Shown in pieces: positions 33,589-43,436 of a DNA stretch of 64,000 nt. Source of the stretch: Sphingobacterium spiritivorum ATCC 33861 (GTDB lineage: Bacteria; Bacteroidota; Bacteroidia; Sphingobacteriales; Sphingobacteriaceae). Both the position numbers and the translations under genes were made by a program. Position 1 is the stretch's first letter, and the number at the start of each line of letters is the position of its first letter. The DNA lies in contig NZ_GL379770.1 of assembly GCF_000143765.1 (NCBI RefSeq), forward strand, positions 1,328,903 to 1,392,902, written 5' to 3'. The notes below the pieces were generated by a model. That model worked only from the letters and a program-made list of their open reading frames with translations. It did not search any database and was not told the origin of the DNA.

Positions 33589-36500
33589 ATGTATAAAAAA
33601 TATACCAATAAAATAGGTATGGCCATCCGGCGATACCATAGACTATTGCTTCTTATGAGACTCACCATTTTGCTGCTTATCGTTTCCCTTATGCAGGTAA
33701 ATGCGGAGACATTGGCACAGCGTATCTCGATGTACAAACGAAACGCGTCTCTTGAATCCGTACTTAAAGAAATACGTAAACAGAGTGGCTACGATTTTTT
33801 TTATGACGGAAAGATTATCCCTAAAAATTATAAGGTAGATGTCGCATTGACAGGTTCTACAGTAGATGAGGCACTGGAAGTAACACTCAAAGGACTTCCT
33901 GTAGAATACAAGATAGAAAACCGTTCGGTAGTGCTTCGTCTTCGAAAAATTGTTCCTGAAATAAAAAGAGATGACCTTGTCAAAATTACCGGTACTGTAA
34001 CTGATTCTATCGGTATCCGCATACAAGGGGTATCTGTAGCGAATAAAACCAATGGTTCAGCTACTTCCACGGATGCAGATGGTACATTCACCATAGATGC
34101 GAAAGAAGGCGATATACTGGTTTTTTCTTCCATAGGCTATATCCGGCAGGAAATCCGCATAGGTAATCAGACTCAGCTCAGCGTCATTATGAGACAAATG
34201 GAAAGTCAGCTGGATCAGGTAGTGGTAACCGCCTTGGGTATTAAAAAATCAACTAAGTCATTAACCTACAATGTACAGGAACTAAAGGGAGAAGAACTGA
34301 CACGTAATAAGGATGCGAACTTTGTGAATGCTTTAACCGGTAAAATAGCTGGTGTGACGATCAACCCCAGCTCTTCAGGTATCGGAGGAGCTACCCGGGT
34401 AGTGATGCGTGGTACAAAGTCCATATCAGGAAATAATAATGTATTATATGTAGTGGATGGTATCCCAATACCGAATGCGAGTGGAGGTGCCGGTTCTACA
34501 GGTGCTTTTTCAGCCGTTGTAAGTGGAGAAGGTATTTCCAGTTTTAATCCTGAAGATATTGAGACTGTCACAGCACTTACCGGCCCTTCTGCTACTGCAT
34601 TGTATGGTAACCAGGGAGCTAATGGAGTATTGTTGATTACTACCAAAAAGGGAACAGCGGGTAAAATGAGTATTAGTTTTTCCCATAGTTCTGACTTCTT
34701 TAATCCCTTTGTACTTCCTAAATTTCAGAACACGTATGGACAGGAAAATTCGCTGGAAATGGCAAGCTGGGGTTCAAAACTGTCTAGCCCATCTACTTAT
34801 CAGCCCGGAGACTTCTTCCAGACTGGTCGTAATATATTTAATACTGTAAGTATTTCGGGGGGTACCGAAAAAAGTCAGACAATGATCTCCGCAGGTACAA
34901 ACAATGCTGAAGGTATTATTTCCAATAATACATTTAATCGTTATAATTTTTATTTGCGTCACACGGCCAATCTTTCAGACCGGCTAACGATGGACTTCAA
35001 TGCAATGTATGTGAGACTGGATGACAAAAATATGTTTGCTCAGGGACAATATCACAATCCTCTGTTACCAATTTATTTATTTCCTCCGGGGGATGATATT
35101 CGTAAGTATCAGGTCTACGAAAGATATGATCCGGACAGGCAGATTCCATTGCAATTCTGGCCATATAAAAATCAGGGACTTGGTATGGAGAACCCTTACT
35201 GGACTATCAATGCTCAAACCAATACCAACAAAACTGACCGTTATATGCTTAGTGCTGTGGCAAAATATAAATTTACCGACTGGCTGGACCTGACCGGAAG
35301 AGCACGAATGGACAACAGTAACAGTATTGCTGAATCTAAATATCCGGCTGGTACCGATCCGTTGTACATTTCAGCACTAAACTTCGGACTATACAGAGTA
35401 AATAACGGGGTTTCAAAAAATATATACTTAGACCTGATCGCTTCATCAAAACTCGCCATTAATGATAATTTAAATTTTAGTGGAAATATTGGAGGAAGTT
35501 ATGCAGATGGTCGCTTTCAGGGAATGACTGCCGGGGGGCCATTAGTCAGATTAGCCAATTTTTACTCTATTGGAGAAAATACGGCAAATATTCCTGTTCA
35601 ATCATTGGGACGTTCACAACTGCAGTCAGTTTTTATGACTACAGAGTTGGATTATAATAAATGGCTATATCTGAATGCAACCGGCCGCTATGAATGGCCT
35701 TCTCAGTTACCAAAGAAATTTGCAGCCAAATCATCTTATTTTTATCCCTCAATAGGTATTTCCGCAATACTCACTGATGTAATGCAAATTCCTGAAAGCA
35801 TATTATCCTTTGCCAAGTTACGTTTTTCTTATGCGGAGGTAGGTGCTCCTCCGAGTGCAGGTATTGCCAATCCGTCATATTCTCTGACAAATCCTGACGC
35901 TTTCCGTCCACGTCCTTTTACAAATTATATGCCTGAGCGGACCCGGTCGCTTGAAGCGGGTGCAGAACTCAAATTCCTCCACAATAAACTCCGGTTAAAT
36001 GTTACTGCTTATAAATCCAATACATTCAATCAGCTCTTGTCTGTTCCTAATCCAGAAGGCTCATTATATACCACTGACTATTTTAATGCTGGAGATATTC
36101 AAAATAAAGGTATAGAAGCAAATTTAGGTTATCAGTTTGATTTTAAGGGATTTGGGTGGAATACGAATGCTGTATTCACGTTAAACAGAAATGAAGTAAA
36201 ACGCCTGGCAGAAGGATATGTAAATCCGGTTACAGGAGAGGTATTTGGCCGGGATAGCTTACGCTTCGGGACTGTGGGTAATGATCTGATAAATATGCTT
36301 ACAGTAGGAGGGGGCATGTCAGATTTATATGTGACCCAAGTTCTGCGTGAAGATAATCAGGGTAATCTATGGGTGGATAACGGGATGATTAATAAAATGA
36401 AAATTCCTGCCCGTTATATTGGACATACAGTCCCTGATTATACTATAGGTTGGAGTAATAGTTTGAATTACAGAAATTTTGCACTCTCCTTTTTGATAGA

Positions 36501-36942
36501 TGCCAGAATAGGTGGGGTGGGCATCTCCTATACGCAAGCCGTTATGGATGCCTATGGTGTGTCTCAGCAATCTGCAATGGATAGAGACAATGGTGGTGTG
36601 TCAATATATGGCAGTAAATTTTCAGATGTAAAGCAATTCTACAATACTATAGGAGGGGCTTCAGGTGGAGAAGTTGGTATGGCCGCATACTATGTATATA
36701 GCGCAAGCAACGTGCGTCTGAGAGAAGCCTCATTAGGCTATACAATACCAATAAAGTGGTTGGGCGCAAGGATTCGTAATATTCAACTGACTCTAACCGG
36801 ACGTAACTTGTTTATGTTTTATAATAAATCTCCTTTTGATCCCGAATCTACTTCGTCCACAGGTACATATTATCAGGGAATAGACTATTTCCGTCAGCCC
36901 AGTTATAGAAGTTTTGGTTTTAGTTTAAAAGCTCAATTCTAA
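33589..36942 (+). CDS. STN-domain SusC/RagA-type TonB-linked outer membrane transporter
   Basis: A 1117-residue glycan importer. It has an N-terminal signal (LLMRLTILLLIVSLMQVNAETLAQ), an STN domain (about 48-122; LESVLKEIRKQSGYDFFYD), a carboxypeptidase-regulatory-like domain (about 135-205; ITGTVTDSIGIRIQGVSV), a TonB-box-like LDQVVVTALGIKKS, a plug (VMRGTKSISGNNNVLYVVDGIP, ATALYGNQGANGVLLITTKKG) and a barrel ending SFGFSLKAQF. It pairs with the SusD-like gene 43 bp downstream. Gene content places it in an N-glycan-type utilisation locus. Confidence 0.94.
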   Translation: MYKKYTNKIGMAIRRYHRLLLLMRLTILLLIVSLMQVNAETLAQRISMYKRNASLESVLKEIRKQSGYDFFYDGKIIPKNYKVDVALTGSTVDEALEVTLKGLPVEYKIENRSVVLRLRKIVPEIKRDDLVKITGTVTDSIGIRIQGVSVANKTNGSATSTDADGTFTIDAKEGDILVFSSIGYIRQEIRIGNQTQLSVIMRQMESQLDQVVVTALGIKKSTKSLTYNVQELKGEELTRNKDANFVNALTGKIAGVTINPSSSGIGGATRVVMRGTKSISGNNNVLYVVDGIPIPNASGGAGSTGAFSAVVSGEGISSFNPEDIETVTALTGPSATALYGNQGANGVLLITTKKGTAGKMSISFSHSSDFFNPFVLPKFQNTYGQENSLEMASWGSKLSSPSTYQPGDFFQTGRNIFNTVSISGGTEKSQTMISAGTNNAEGIISNNTFNRYNFYLRHTANLSDRLTMDFNAMYVRLDDKNMFAQGQYHNPLLPIYLFPPGDDIRKYQVYERYDPDRQIPLQFWPYKNQGLGMENPYWTINAQTNTNKTDRYMLSAVAKYKFTDWLDLTGRARMDNSNSIAESKYPAGTDPLYISALNFGLYRVNNGVSKNIYLDLIASSKLAINDNLNFSGNIGGSYADGRFQGMTAGGPLVRLANFYSIGENTANIPVQSLGRSQLQSVFMTTELDYNKWLYLNATGRYEWPSQLPKKFAAKSSYFYPSIGISAILTDVMQIPESILSFAKLRFSYAEVGAPPSAGIANPSYSLTNPDAFRPRPFTNYMPERTRSLEAGAELKFLHNKLRLNVTAYKSNTFNQLLSVPNPEGSLYTTDYFNAGDIQNKGIEANLGYQFDFKGFGWNTNAVFTLNRNEVKRLAEGYVNPVTGEVFGRDSLRFGTVGNDLINMLTVGGGMSDLYVTQVLREDNQGNLWVDNGMINKMKIPARYIGHTVPDYTIGWSNSLNYRNFALSFLIDARIGGVGISYTQAVMDAYGVSQQSAMDRDNGGVSIYGSKFSDVKQFYNTIGGASGGEVGMAAYYVYSASNVRLREASLGYTIPIKWLGARIRNIQLTLTGRNLFMFYNKSPFDPESTSSTGTYYQGIDYFRQPSYRSFGFSLKAQF

Positions 36943-36985
36943 ATTATTGCTAAAGAAGATAATTTTTTTGACTAAAGAATAAATT

Positions 36986-38647
36986 ATGAAAAATATAAAA
37001 TCAGATTACAAAGTTTGCTGTTTGCTGTTGTTTGTTATCGTTGCCGCATTTTCATGTACTAAAAATTATGCGGATTATAATACGAATCCTGCTCTTGCTA
37101 CACTTGAACAGCAAAATGCAGATAAATACATCAGTGGTAAAAATTTCCCTGCAATGATTAACGCTGTATTGCCTGCCGGCGATCCGCCAGGAGGTGGTGG
37201 TAATGAATATGCCAACAGTTATCAGGTCGCATTTAATCTGGCTGCAGATTGCTATTCTGGTTTTATGGCTCAGGCCGGGGACTGGAACGGAAATACCAAT
37301 AATCTTACTTATGGATTTAATCTGGGATGGGTAAATGAACAGTTTGCGCTTACAGGTAAACTAATGGCTGGCTGGAAAAATATAAAAGATATCACCGATG
37401 CCTCGGGTGATTCCTTACAGTTTTCTGTTGCTCAGATTATTAAAGTTATTGGTATTATAAAGACTACAGATAGCTACGGTCCGATACCTTACAGTAGCAT
37501 TCTTACCGAGAGTTCAGCTCCCGCGTATGATAGTCAGGAGAGTATTTATACTTCTGCTTTCCAGGATCTTGTTAAAGCAAGAAATATATTGTACAAGAAT
37601 GGTGCTTCAGCAGGTAGTCCGCTAAGACCTTATGACTTGATATATGCCGGAGATTACCTGAAATGGGCTAAATTGGCTAATTCCTTATTATTACGTTATG
37701 CCATGCGGATTGTTTACGCAGACCCTGCGAAAGCCAAACAAATTGCTGAAGAAGCGGTAAGTAATCCGGCCGGATTGTTGACAAATCCAGCTGATAATGC
37801 CTTACAAAGTTTAAAACCTGGGAATGGTACGTTCAACTACTATAATCCGCTGGTCACTCTTGTCGGCTATCAGGAGGCACGGGCTAATGCCTCAATGCAA
37901 TGCGTTTTGACCGGTTATAAAGATCCTCGTATTTCCGTATATTATAAATTATCCAATTTAGAAGGTCGCAAATCTGAGTACGTAGGTATACGTAGTGGTA
38001 TCAATATCACAAGAGTACTCTATGAGCCTTTTTCATCCCTTAATATTACTACGACTACACCTATGCCCTGGATGCTGGCCTCGGAGATTTATTTTTTGCG
38101 TGCTGAAGGAGCCATTCGGGGATGGAGTATGGGGGGGACTGCAAAAGATCTTTATGAAATCGGTATAAGTACTTCTTTTTCAGAAAAAGGAGCAACCTTG
38201 CCTTCCGATTATCTTTCAGATGATGTATCTGTTCCCAAAAATTATATCGATTATGTCACGAGCAGTAATAATAGCAGCATGGACTATGCAACTTCACAAG
38301 CTACAACAACTGTAAATAAATGGACGATAAAATGGGATGATGCAGCAAACTTTGAAACAAAACTGCACCGTATTGTCATGCAAAAATGGATTGCACTTTA
38401 TCTGAACGGACCGGAGGCCTGGGCAGAATACAGGAGAACAGGATATCCACGTTTACTGCCAATTTCTTTAAACAGAAGCGGAGGAGTTGTTTCCAGTACA
38501 TTTCAGGTACGTCGTCTGCCTTATCCCGCAGCACAGTATAACAAAAATGCAGAACAAACCAGTAAGGCTATAACATTATTAGGAGGTCCTGATAATGGTG
38601 CTACACGATTGTGGTGGGATAAAAAGGCAAATATCCCAAAGCAATAA
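36986..38647 (+). CDS. SusD-like (SusD_2 type) glycan-binding lipoprotein
   Basis: A 553-residue surface lipoprotein (signal ending AFSC, then TKNYADYNTNP). The NTNP segment directly after the lipidated Cys, and the layout with WAKLANSLLLRYAMRI and WIALYLNGPEAWAEYRRTGYPRL near the C-terminus, match the SusD-like_2 group rather than classical SusD. It caps the SusC barrel and binds the oligosaccharide. Confidence 0.9.
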   Translation: MKNIKSDYKVCCLLLFVIVAAFSCTKNYADYNTNPALATLEQQNADKYISGKNFPAMINAVLPAGDPPGGGGNEYANSYQVAFNLAADCYSGFMAQAGDWNGNTNNLTYGFNLGWVNEQFALTGKLMAGWKNIKDITDASGDSLQFSVAQIIKVIGIIKTTDSYGPIPYSSILTESSAPAYDSQESIYTSAFQDLVKARNILYKNGASAGSPLRPYDLIYAGDYLKWAKLANSLLLRYAMRIVYADPAKAKQIAEEAVSNPAGLLTNPADNALQSLKPGNGTFNYYNPLVTLVGYQEARANASMQCVLTGYKDPRISVYYKLSNLEGRKSEYVGIRSGINITRVLYEPFSSLNITTTTPMPWMLASEIYFLRAEGAIRGWSMGGTAKDLYEIGISTSFSEKGATLPSDYLSDDVSVPKNYIDYVTSSNNSSMDYATSQATTTVNKWTIKWDDAANFETKLHRIVMQKWIALYLNGPEAWAEYRRTGYPRLLPISLNRSGGVVSSTFQVRRLPYPAAQYNKNAEQTSKAITLLGGPDNGATRLWWDKKANIPKQ

Positions 38648-38693
38648 ACAAGCAGTAAAACAAGATGGTTTAACAATCAAATATTAGATAATC

Positions 38694-39839
38694 ATGTGTA
38701 AAATATATTATTATAGTTTTTTGTTTTTTGTAACTTTTTCGTTTTACAGCTGCAAAAAAAGTAATGTTGAAAACTCTGGGATTTTCATTACAGATCCGGA
38801 ACGTAAAGGACTTGCAGAGCGAATGGTACCTGTAGATAATACAGGAGGTGCTTTAACACTCTCTGCCAGCTCGTCCCAACCGGTAAAATCTGATATAAAT
38901 CTCGTATTTGAAACAGATAGTAATCAGATAACAGATTATAATCTCAGGAACGGGACGAAATATAAAGCGTTGCCAAAACGATTTTATTCTTTATCATCAG
39001 TATCTGATAATGATACTAATAATTCAACATCTGCTAATAGCACAATCAACACAGGTAGTAGTTTATCATCCTCTGTTAAGTTAAAGATATTACCATTTGA
39101 TAATACACTTACGGAAGGCGACCAGTATATGATACCCGTGAAGATAGCATCTGCATCTGGTGAAATTCCTTTATTAGAATCCTCCAAAGTAGCTTATGTA
39201 ATCATTGCCCGGGTATTTGTCAATCCGGCTTTACATTTTCCGGGTGGAACCTATGTGAATTTTAAAATCCATGATCCATTGGTGAAAATAAATACATGGA
39301 CTGCGGAATTCAGGATCAAGATGCCCAAATTTGGGAATAATGCGGTAATGGGTGCATATCCTGATGAAATATTTGTACGCTTTGGAGATGTAATCTCAGA
39401 CCCGAACCAGCTGCAAGTAAAATTTGCGGGTTTACAACCTTTTTCTAATACGCATTTTGCACCCAATACCTGGTATCATGTGGCTATTGTATTCGATGGA
39501 AATAAAAATCGCTTCACAATGTATGTCGATGGTATACAGGATTTTTCTATCCCTGTACCGGCAGGTACTACATTTTCTCTTAATACGATGTGGTTTGCCA
39601 GTAGCGGTAATGGGTTGTCTGCAACAGCGCAGGAAGTGCGCTTTTGGACAAAGGCTTTATCACAAACCGAGATACGCTCCGGAATGTGTTCAGTCAACCC
39701 TAAGTCCGAGGGTTTGTATGGATACTGGAAATTTAATGAAGGGAGTGGCAAAATTGCTGAAGATGCAACAGGAAAAGGACATACCGGAGGCCTTTCAACT
39801 AATAATAGTTGGGTAAGTGGTATCCGTTGTCCCGAATAA
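38694..39839 (+). CDS. DUF1735 and LamG-domain lipoprotein, probable surface glycan-binding protein
   Basis: A 381-residue lipoprotein (signal ending FYSC, then KKSN). The first half resembles DUF1735 (PVKSDINLVFETDSNQITDYNLRNGTKYKALPKRFYSLSS). The second half is a LamG/concanavalin-like domain (TWTAEFRIKMP, TWYHVAIVFDGNKNRFTMYVDG, VRFWTKALSQTEI, GLYGYWKFNEGSG). In equivalent loci such proteins bind glycan at the cell surface. It lies 46 bp after the SusD gene and 3 bp before the first possible start of the GH18 gene. Confidence 0.85.
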   Translation: MCKIYYYSFLFFVTFSFYSCKKSNVENSGIFITDPERKGLAERMVPVDNTGGALTLSASSSQPVKSDINLVFETDSNQITDYNLRNGTKYKALPKRFYSLSSVSDNDTNNSTSANSTINTGSSLSSSVKLKILPFDNTLTEGDQYMIPVKIASASGEIPLLESSKVAYVIIARVFVNPALHFPGGTYVNFKIHDPLVKINTWTAEFRIKMPKFGNNAVMGAYPDEIFVRFGDVISDPNQLQVKFAGLQPFSNTHFAPNTWYHVAIVFDGNKNRFTMYVDGIQDFSIPVPAGTTFSLNTMWFASSGNGLSATAQEVRFWTKALSQTEIRSGMCSVNPKSEGLYGYWKFNEGSGKIAEDATGKGHTGGLSTNNSWVSGIRCPE

Positions 39840-39869
39840 ATAATGTGTAATAAAAATATGTTATCAATT

Positions 39870-40862
39870 ATGAACAGGATTATTATAATTATCGCGGCGA
39901 TTATATGTATAAGTATGGTCGCCTGCGAAAAACAAAATGAATATATAGCAAAGGAGGTTAAAACTGTTTTGCAGCGTTCAGATAAATACTATGCGAATCT
40001 GCGTGCATATAAAAAATCGGATCATGAGATTTATTTCGGATGGTTTGGCGGTACAGGTAGTCCGGGTACAGAGGGTATTGCAGGGCTCATGGATCAGATT
40101 CCGGATAGTGTTGATATTGTTGCCCTTTGGGGAGGTGTACCTCCTATTGGATCTCCAGCTTTTAAGTCGATGCAAAAAAACCGTGAATTAAAAGGAACCC
40201 GATTCGTAGTGACTATGTTTGGAAGCGGTGTGGAAGGATTAATGAAAAGAAATGATGCTGCTTTATTTGTCAAAGATGTGATGCTTGCGATCGATAATGT
40301 AGCAAAGGCTATCGCAGATACTGTTGATAAATACCAGATTGATGGTTTTGATCTCGACTATGAGCCGGGCTATGGCGACCGTAGCATTTTTGGGGATAGC
40401 GGAGGTGCATATGCAACTGATGATCCACATACGCAGCGCTTATTCAAGTCACTTTCAAAATATTTAGGACCTCAATCCGGGACAGGGAAATTACTGATTA
40501 TAGACGGACAGTCTGATTTGGGCATCATTCCCTATATTGATTATTTTATGCAGCAATCATACGGATCGGCATCCGGATCGGTATTGCAACGAAGAATGCG
40601 GGATTTTGGTGGTCCCGAATTTCCTGCACATAAGTTTGTGCCTTGTGAAAATTTTGAAGATTTATGGAAAACAGGAGGTGTAAATTTTAATGATCCACAA
40701 AGAGGTATTATGCCTTCTATGCTGGGATTTGCCTATTGGCAACCATTGGAGGGACGAAAAGGTGGCGTTGGGAGTTATCATACAGAATATGAATATCCTA
40801 ATAATCCCGACTACAAATATACACGTAGAGCCATTCAGATAATGAATCCGGCAGTCTATTAA
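39870..40862 (+). CDS. GH18 endo-beta-N-acetylglucosaminidase-type lipoprotein
   Basis: The predicted role is cleavage of the chitobiose core of N-glycans, releasing the oligosaccharide for import. The catalytic motif DGFDLDYE (DxxDxDxE) is intact, with the acid/base Glu at about residue 165 from this start. The start at 39870 (MNRIIII) gives a lipoprotein signal ending MVAC; in-frame ATGs at 39843 and 39858 are alternatives. The single-domain size (about 330 residues) and the neighbours (SusC, SusD_2, DUF1735-LamG, DUF1735-discoidin) match endo-type GH18 enzymes such as BT3987 of the Bacteroides high-mannose N-glycan locus. A chitinase is less likely because no chitin-binding module is present. 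Confidence 0.85.
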   Translation: MNRIIIIIAAIICISMVACEKQNEYIAKEVKTVLQRSDKYYANLRAYKKSDHEIYFGWFGGTGSPGTEGIAGLMDQIPDSVDIVALWGGVPPIGSPAFKSMQKNRELKGTRFVVTMFGSGVEGLMKRNDAALFVKDVMLAIDNVAKAIADTVDKYQIDGFDLDYEPGYGDRSIFGDSGGAYATDDPHTQRLFKSLSKYLGPQSGTGKLLIIDGQSDLGIIPYIDYFMQQSYGSASGSVLQRRMRDFGGPEFPAHKFVPCENFEDLWKTGGVNFNDPQRGIMPSMLGFAYWQPLEGRKGGVGSYHTEYEYPNNPDYKYTRRAIQIMNPAVY

Positions 40863-40880
40863 ACTAAAGAGATACGAATC

Positions 40881-42317
40881 ATGAAAATAAATATTAATAT
40901 ACTGCTCTTTGCTTTGAGCTTTTCATGCACCATATTAATGACTGCATGTAAAAAAGAGCTAGATAATCCTTCTGAATTGTTCTTGTATGTTCCTTCCGGA
41001 TCGTTGAGTTACAATAGTAGTACAGTAAGCTATGCAATTGCACGTGGTAAAATATTTGAAGGAACAGGAATAGCCTTTCCTGTTTTACTGACTAGGGCTT
41101 TTGGCCAGGATGTGCAGGTAACAGCGACAATTGACACTTCCCTTTTGGCGGAGTATGATCGTGTAAACAAGACCAAATCGCCCGTGATTCCCGCCGGAGC
41201 TTTTTTGCTTAAAAACAATGGTCAGATCCGTATACCGGCAGGACAGGAACGCTCTGCGGACTCTGTACAATTAAGTTTTGGAGAGGGGGCAGCAAATCTG
41301 GATTTTACTAAACAATATGTTGTGCCTGTACGTCTGATAAGTACAAATGCTAATGTACCACTCAGTACAAACCGGCAGGTTATGTATATGCGGATTACTT
41401 TCAGCCGGATTATGACACAGCTTAATGATTTGCCCGCCAACCGGTTGATACCTATTACCATTATCCGTACACCTAACGGAGATATTATCAATGGTAATTT
41501 GAATATATCTGCGGGAGTTAATACTGCTTTTTCACAAGATCTGTCTGTTGCATTACAAGCCAGACCAGATTTGCTTACGGGGTATAACCAGACTAATCAA
41601 ACACAATATCTGGCTTTTCCTGCTAATTCTTTTACATTTAAGCCCGCAAGTGTTTCTATTAACAGTGCTAGTCTTAAGGCGACAACTCCAATAAGTTTGG
41701 TGTTGAACAATACCACTGCTTTTGAGCCGGGAAAGAGTTATTTGTTACCAGCCGGAATTGTGGATGAAGGACCTGTTCCACCTCATGACACGCAGGGACT
41801 AGCTTATTTTAAGGTGGATGTACAGATACAGAATATCAATCCCGATAATCCGACTCCATCAGGTACCAGGGGGGATCGGTCGGTGTGGACAGCAATTGCC
41901 AGTTCAACGGATGCTACCTTTACTACTGGCAATCCTGGGATGGTTTTTGATAATGATGCCGCCACCGGATGGCATTCTGAATTGACCTTTGGAACTCAAC
42001 CTGCTGTACTCTTTACCATAGATATGCATAATCAGAAGAGCATCAGGGGATTTACATTTACACCGAGGTATTGGAATTATTTTGGTTCAGATTTTATTTC
42101 AGCCGTGACAGAGATGCAATTGGCGAGCAGCAATGATGGTATTAACTGGACTTCTCAGGGATCATACGCTGGTAGTATGCCTAAAGGTACGGCAACAAAT
42201 CCGGAGCTAAGAAATGTTAGTTTTTATACACCTGTACAGGCACGCTACTTCCGTTTTACCATTACAGGGTATGGAGATTATGCAGCTGGATTTGGAGAAT
42301 TAAATGCTTTTGAGTAA
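40881..42317 (+). CDS. DUF1735 and F5/8 type C (discoidin) domain lipoprotein, probable surface glycan-binding protein
   Basis: A 478-residue lipoprotein (signal ending MTAC, then KKELDNP). Two DUF1735-like repeats appear to occupy about 35-180 and 185-310 (LLAEYDRVNKTKSPVIPAGAFLL and LLTGYNQTNQTQYLAFPANSF are equivalent blocks). The C-terminal ~140 residues are a discoidin-like carbohydrate-binding domain (MVFDNDAATGWHSEL, MQLASSNDGINWTSQGSY, ARYFRFTITGYGDYAAGFGELNAFE). It starts 18 bp after the GH18 gene and ends the locus. It is probably a second surface glycan binder. Confidence 0.87.
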   Translation: MKININILLFALSFSCTILMTACKKELDNPSELFLYVPSGSLSYNSSTVSYAIARGKIFEGTGIAFPVLLTRAFGQDVQVTATIDTSLLAEYDRVNKTKSPVIPAGAFLLKNNGQIRIPAGQERSADSVQLSFGEGAANLDFTKQYVVPVRLISTNANVPLSTNRQVMYMRITFSRIMTQLNDLPANRLIPITIIRTPNGDIINGNLNISAGVNTAFSQDLSVALQARPDLLTGYNQTNQTQYLAFPANSFTFKPASVSINSASLKATTPISLVLNNTTAFEPGKSYLLPAGIVDEGPVPPHDTQGLAYFKVDVQIQNINPDNPTPSGTRGDRSVWTAIASSTDATFTTGNPGMVFDNDAATGWHSELTFGTQPAVLFTIDMHNQKSIRGFTFTPRYWNYFGSDFISAVTEMQLASSNDGINWTSQGSYAGSMPKGTATNPELRNVSFYTPVQARYFRFTITGYGDYAAGFGELNAFE

Positions 42318-42344
42318 TCGAATAAGTAGTTATAATTGTTCATT

Positions 42345-42384
42345 AGAGAGCGTCTGGTTTGCAATATTGCCGGCGCTCTCTTTT
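42345..42384 (+). terminator. Terminator of the GH18 locus
   Basis: AGAGAGCG (42345-42352) pairs with CGCTCTCT (42374-42381) around a 21-nt loop; the T tract is TTTT. Confidence 0.7.
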
Positions 42385-42479
42385 ATGCTATTAGCTATAA
42401 GATAAAGTTAATTATTGTTTTCGGATGAATCCATATGCTCATTATTTACAGGATTATCACGCAAATCGTTTTGAACCGG

Positions 42480-43346
42480 CTACACATAAATCACGCCTAT
42501 AGTGATTCCGACCATAGCTATACTTACCTGCTCATGGAGTAAAGATGCTGCAAGTGCCAATCCAAAAAATGGCTGTAATAATTGTAACTGACCTACTGCT
42601 GCGATCCCGCCCTGCACCAGTCCCTTGTACCAAAATATAAATCCAATAAACATACTGAACAGAGATACATAAGCAAGTCCAATCCATGCCGGAGTATGGA
42701 TAGCACTCAGAGCAGAAGGGAAGAAGTACCACATCAAAGGAATCATGACAGGTAGAGACAATACCAGCGCCCAGGATATGACCTGCCAGCCGCCTAATGT
42801 TTTAGAAAGTTTAGCCCCTTCTGCATATCCGCATCCGCATAATATGATGGCTAGTATCATCAGCAGATCTCCCGTGAAGGAGGAGGTATGCTCCTGAACA
42901 ACTGCAAAACCTACAACCAGCAGACTACCCATTACAGAAAAAATCCAGAATGCCGGACGTGGCCGTTCACCTCCCCGAAGTACCGCAAATAGTGCTGTTG
43001 AAAGGGGAAGCATGCCTACAAAGACAATGGAATAGGCTGAAGTCATATATTGCAGAGCCATGGCAGATAGTAATGGAAAACCAATAACTACTCCGATAGA
43101 AACTATAAATAAAGGGACTAGCTGATTCTTTTGTGGTCTTTTTTCTTTAAAGAATAATAACACACAGAGCGCAAGTATGCCGGCTGTTCCCGCACGGGTT
43201 ACAGTAAGGAATATAGGGTCAAAATCCAGTACTGCAGCTTTAGTGGCCGGCATGGATCCGCTGAAGATCAGGACTCCGATAAATCCGTTGACCCATCCGT
43301 TATTGGTTTTGGATAATACATCTCCTGTTAAAGGTTGGCTGTTCAT
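42480..43346 (-). CDS. EamA/DMT-family membrane transporter
   Basis: A 288-residue inner-membrane protein (start at 43346, MNSQPLTGD) with about ten hydrophobic helices arranged as two EamA repeats (GVLIFSGSMPATKAAVLDFDPIFLTVTRAGTAG and LLMILAIILCGCGYAEGAKLSK...). DMT proteins export metabolites or amino acids. It is divergently transcribed from a MocR-type regulator, a common pairing in which the regulator controls the exporter. The frame ends abruptly in GVIYV-TAG, and the codons after the TAG stay open for about 23 more residues, so a stop may have been gained late in the gene. Confidence 0.85.
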   Translation of the reverse strand: MNSQPLTGDVLSKTNNGWVNGFIGVLIFSGSMPATKAAVLDFDPIFLTVTRAGTAGILALCVLLFFKEKRPQKNQLVPLFIVSIGVVIGFPLLSAMALQYMTSAYSIVFVGMLPLSTALFAVLRGGERPRPAFWIFSVMGSLLVVGFAVVQEHTSSFTGDLLMILAIILCGCGYAEGAKLSKTLGGWQVISWALVLSLPVMIPLMWYFFPSALSAIHTPAWIGLAYVSLFSMFIGFIFWYKGLVQGGIAAVGQLQLLQPFFGLALAASLLHEQVSIAMVGITIGVIYV

Positions 43347-43400
43347 AACATTACTTTTTTGTAAAAATAGTTTAGCTCCGAATATTATAACAGTATCAGT

Positions 43401-43432
43401 TTTGAGTTTTTTAATGGACACAGTTATATTTG
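43401..43432 (+). promoter_or_regulatory. Consensus Bacteroidota promoter of the MocR-type gene, leaderless
   Basis: TTTG (43401-43404), 20 nt, then TATATTTG (43425-43432) match the -33/-7 consensus exactly. The start codon begins only 4 nt after the -7 element, so transcription would start at or within a few bases of the ATG. Confidence 0.65.
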
Positions 43433-43436
43433 TATA

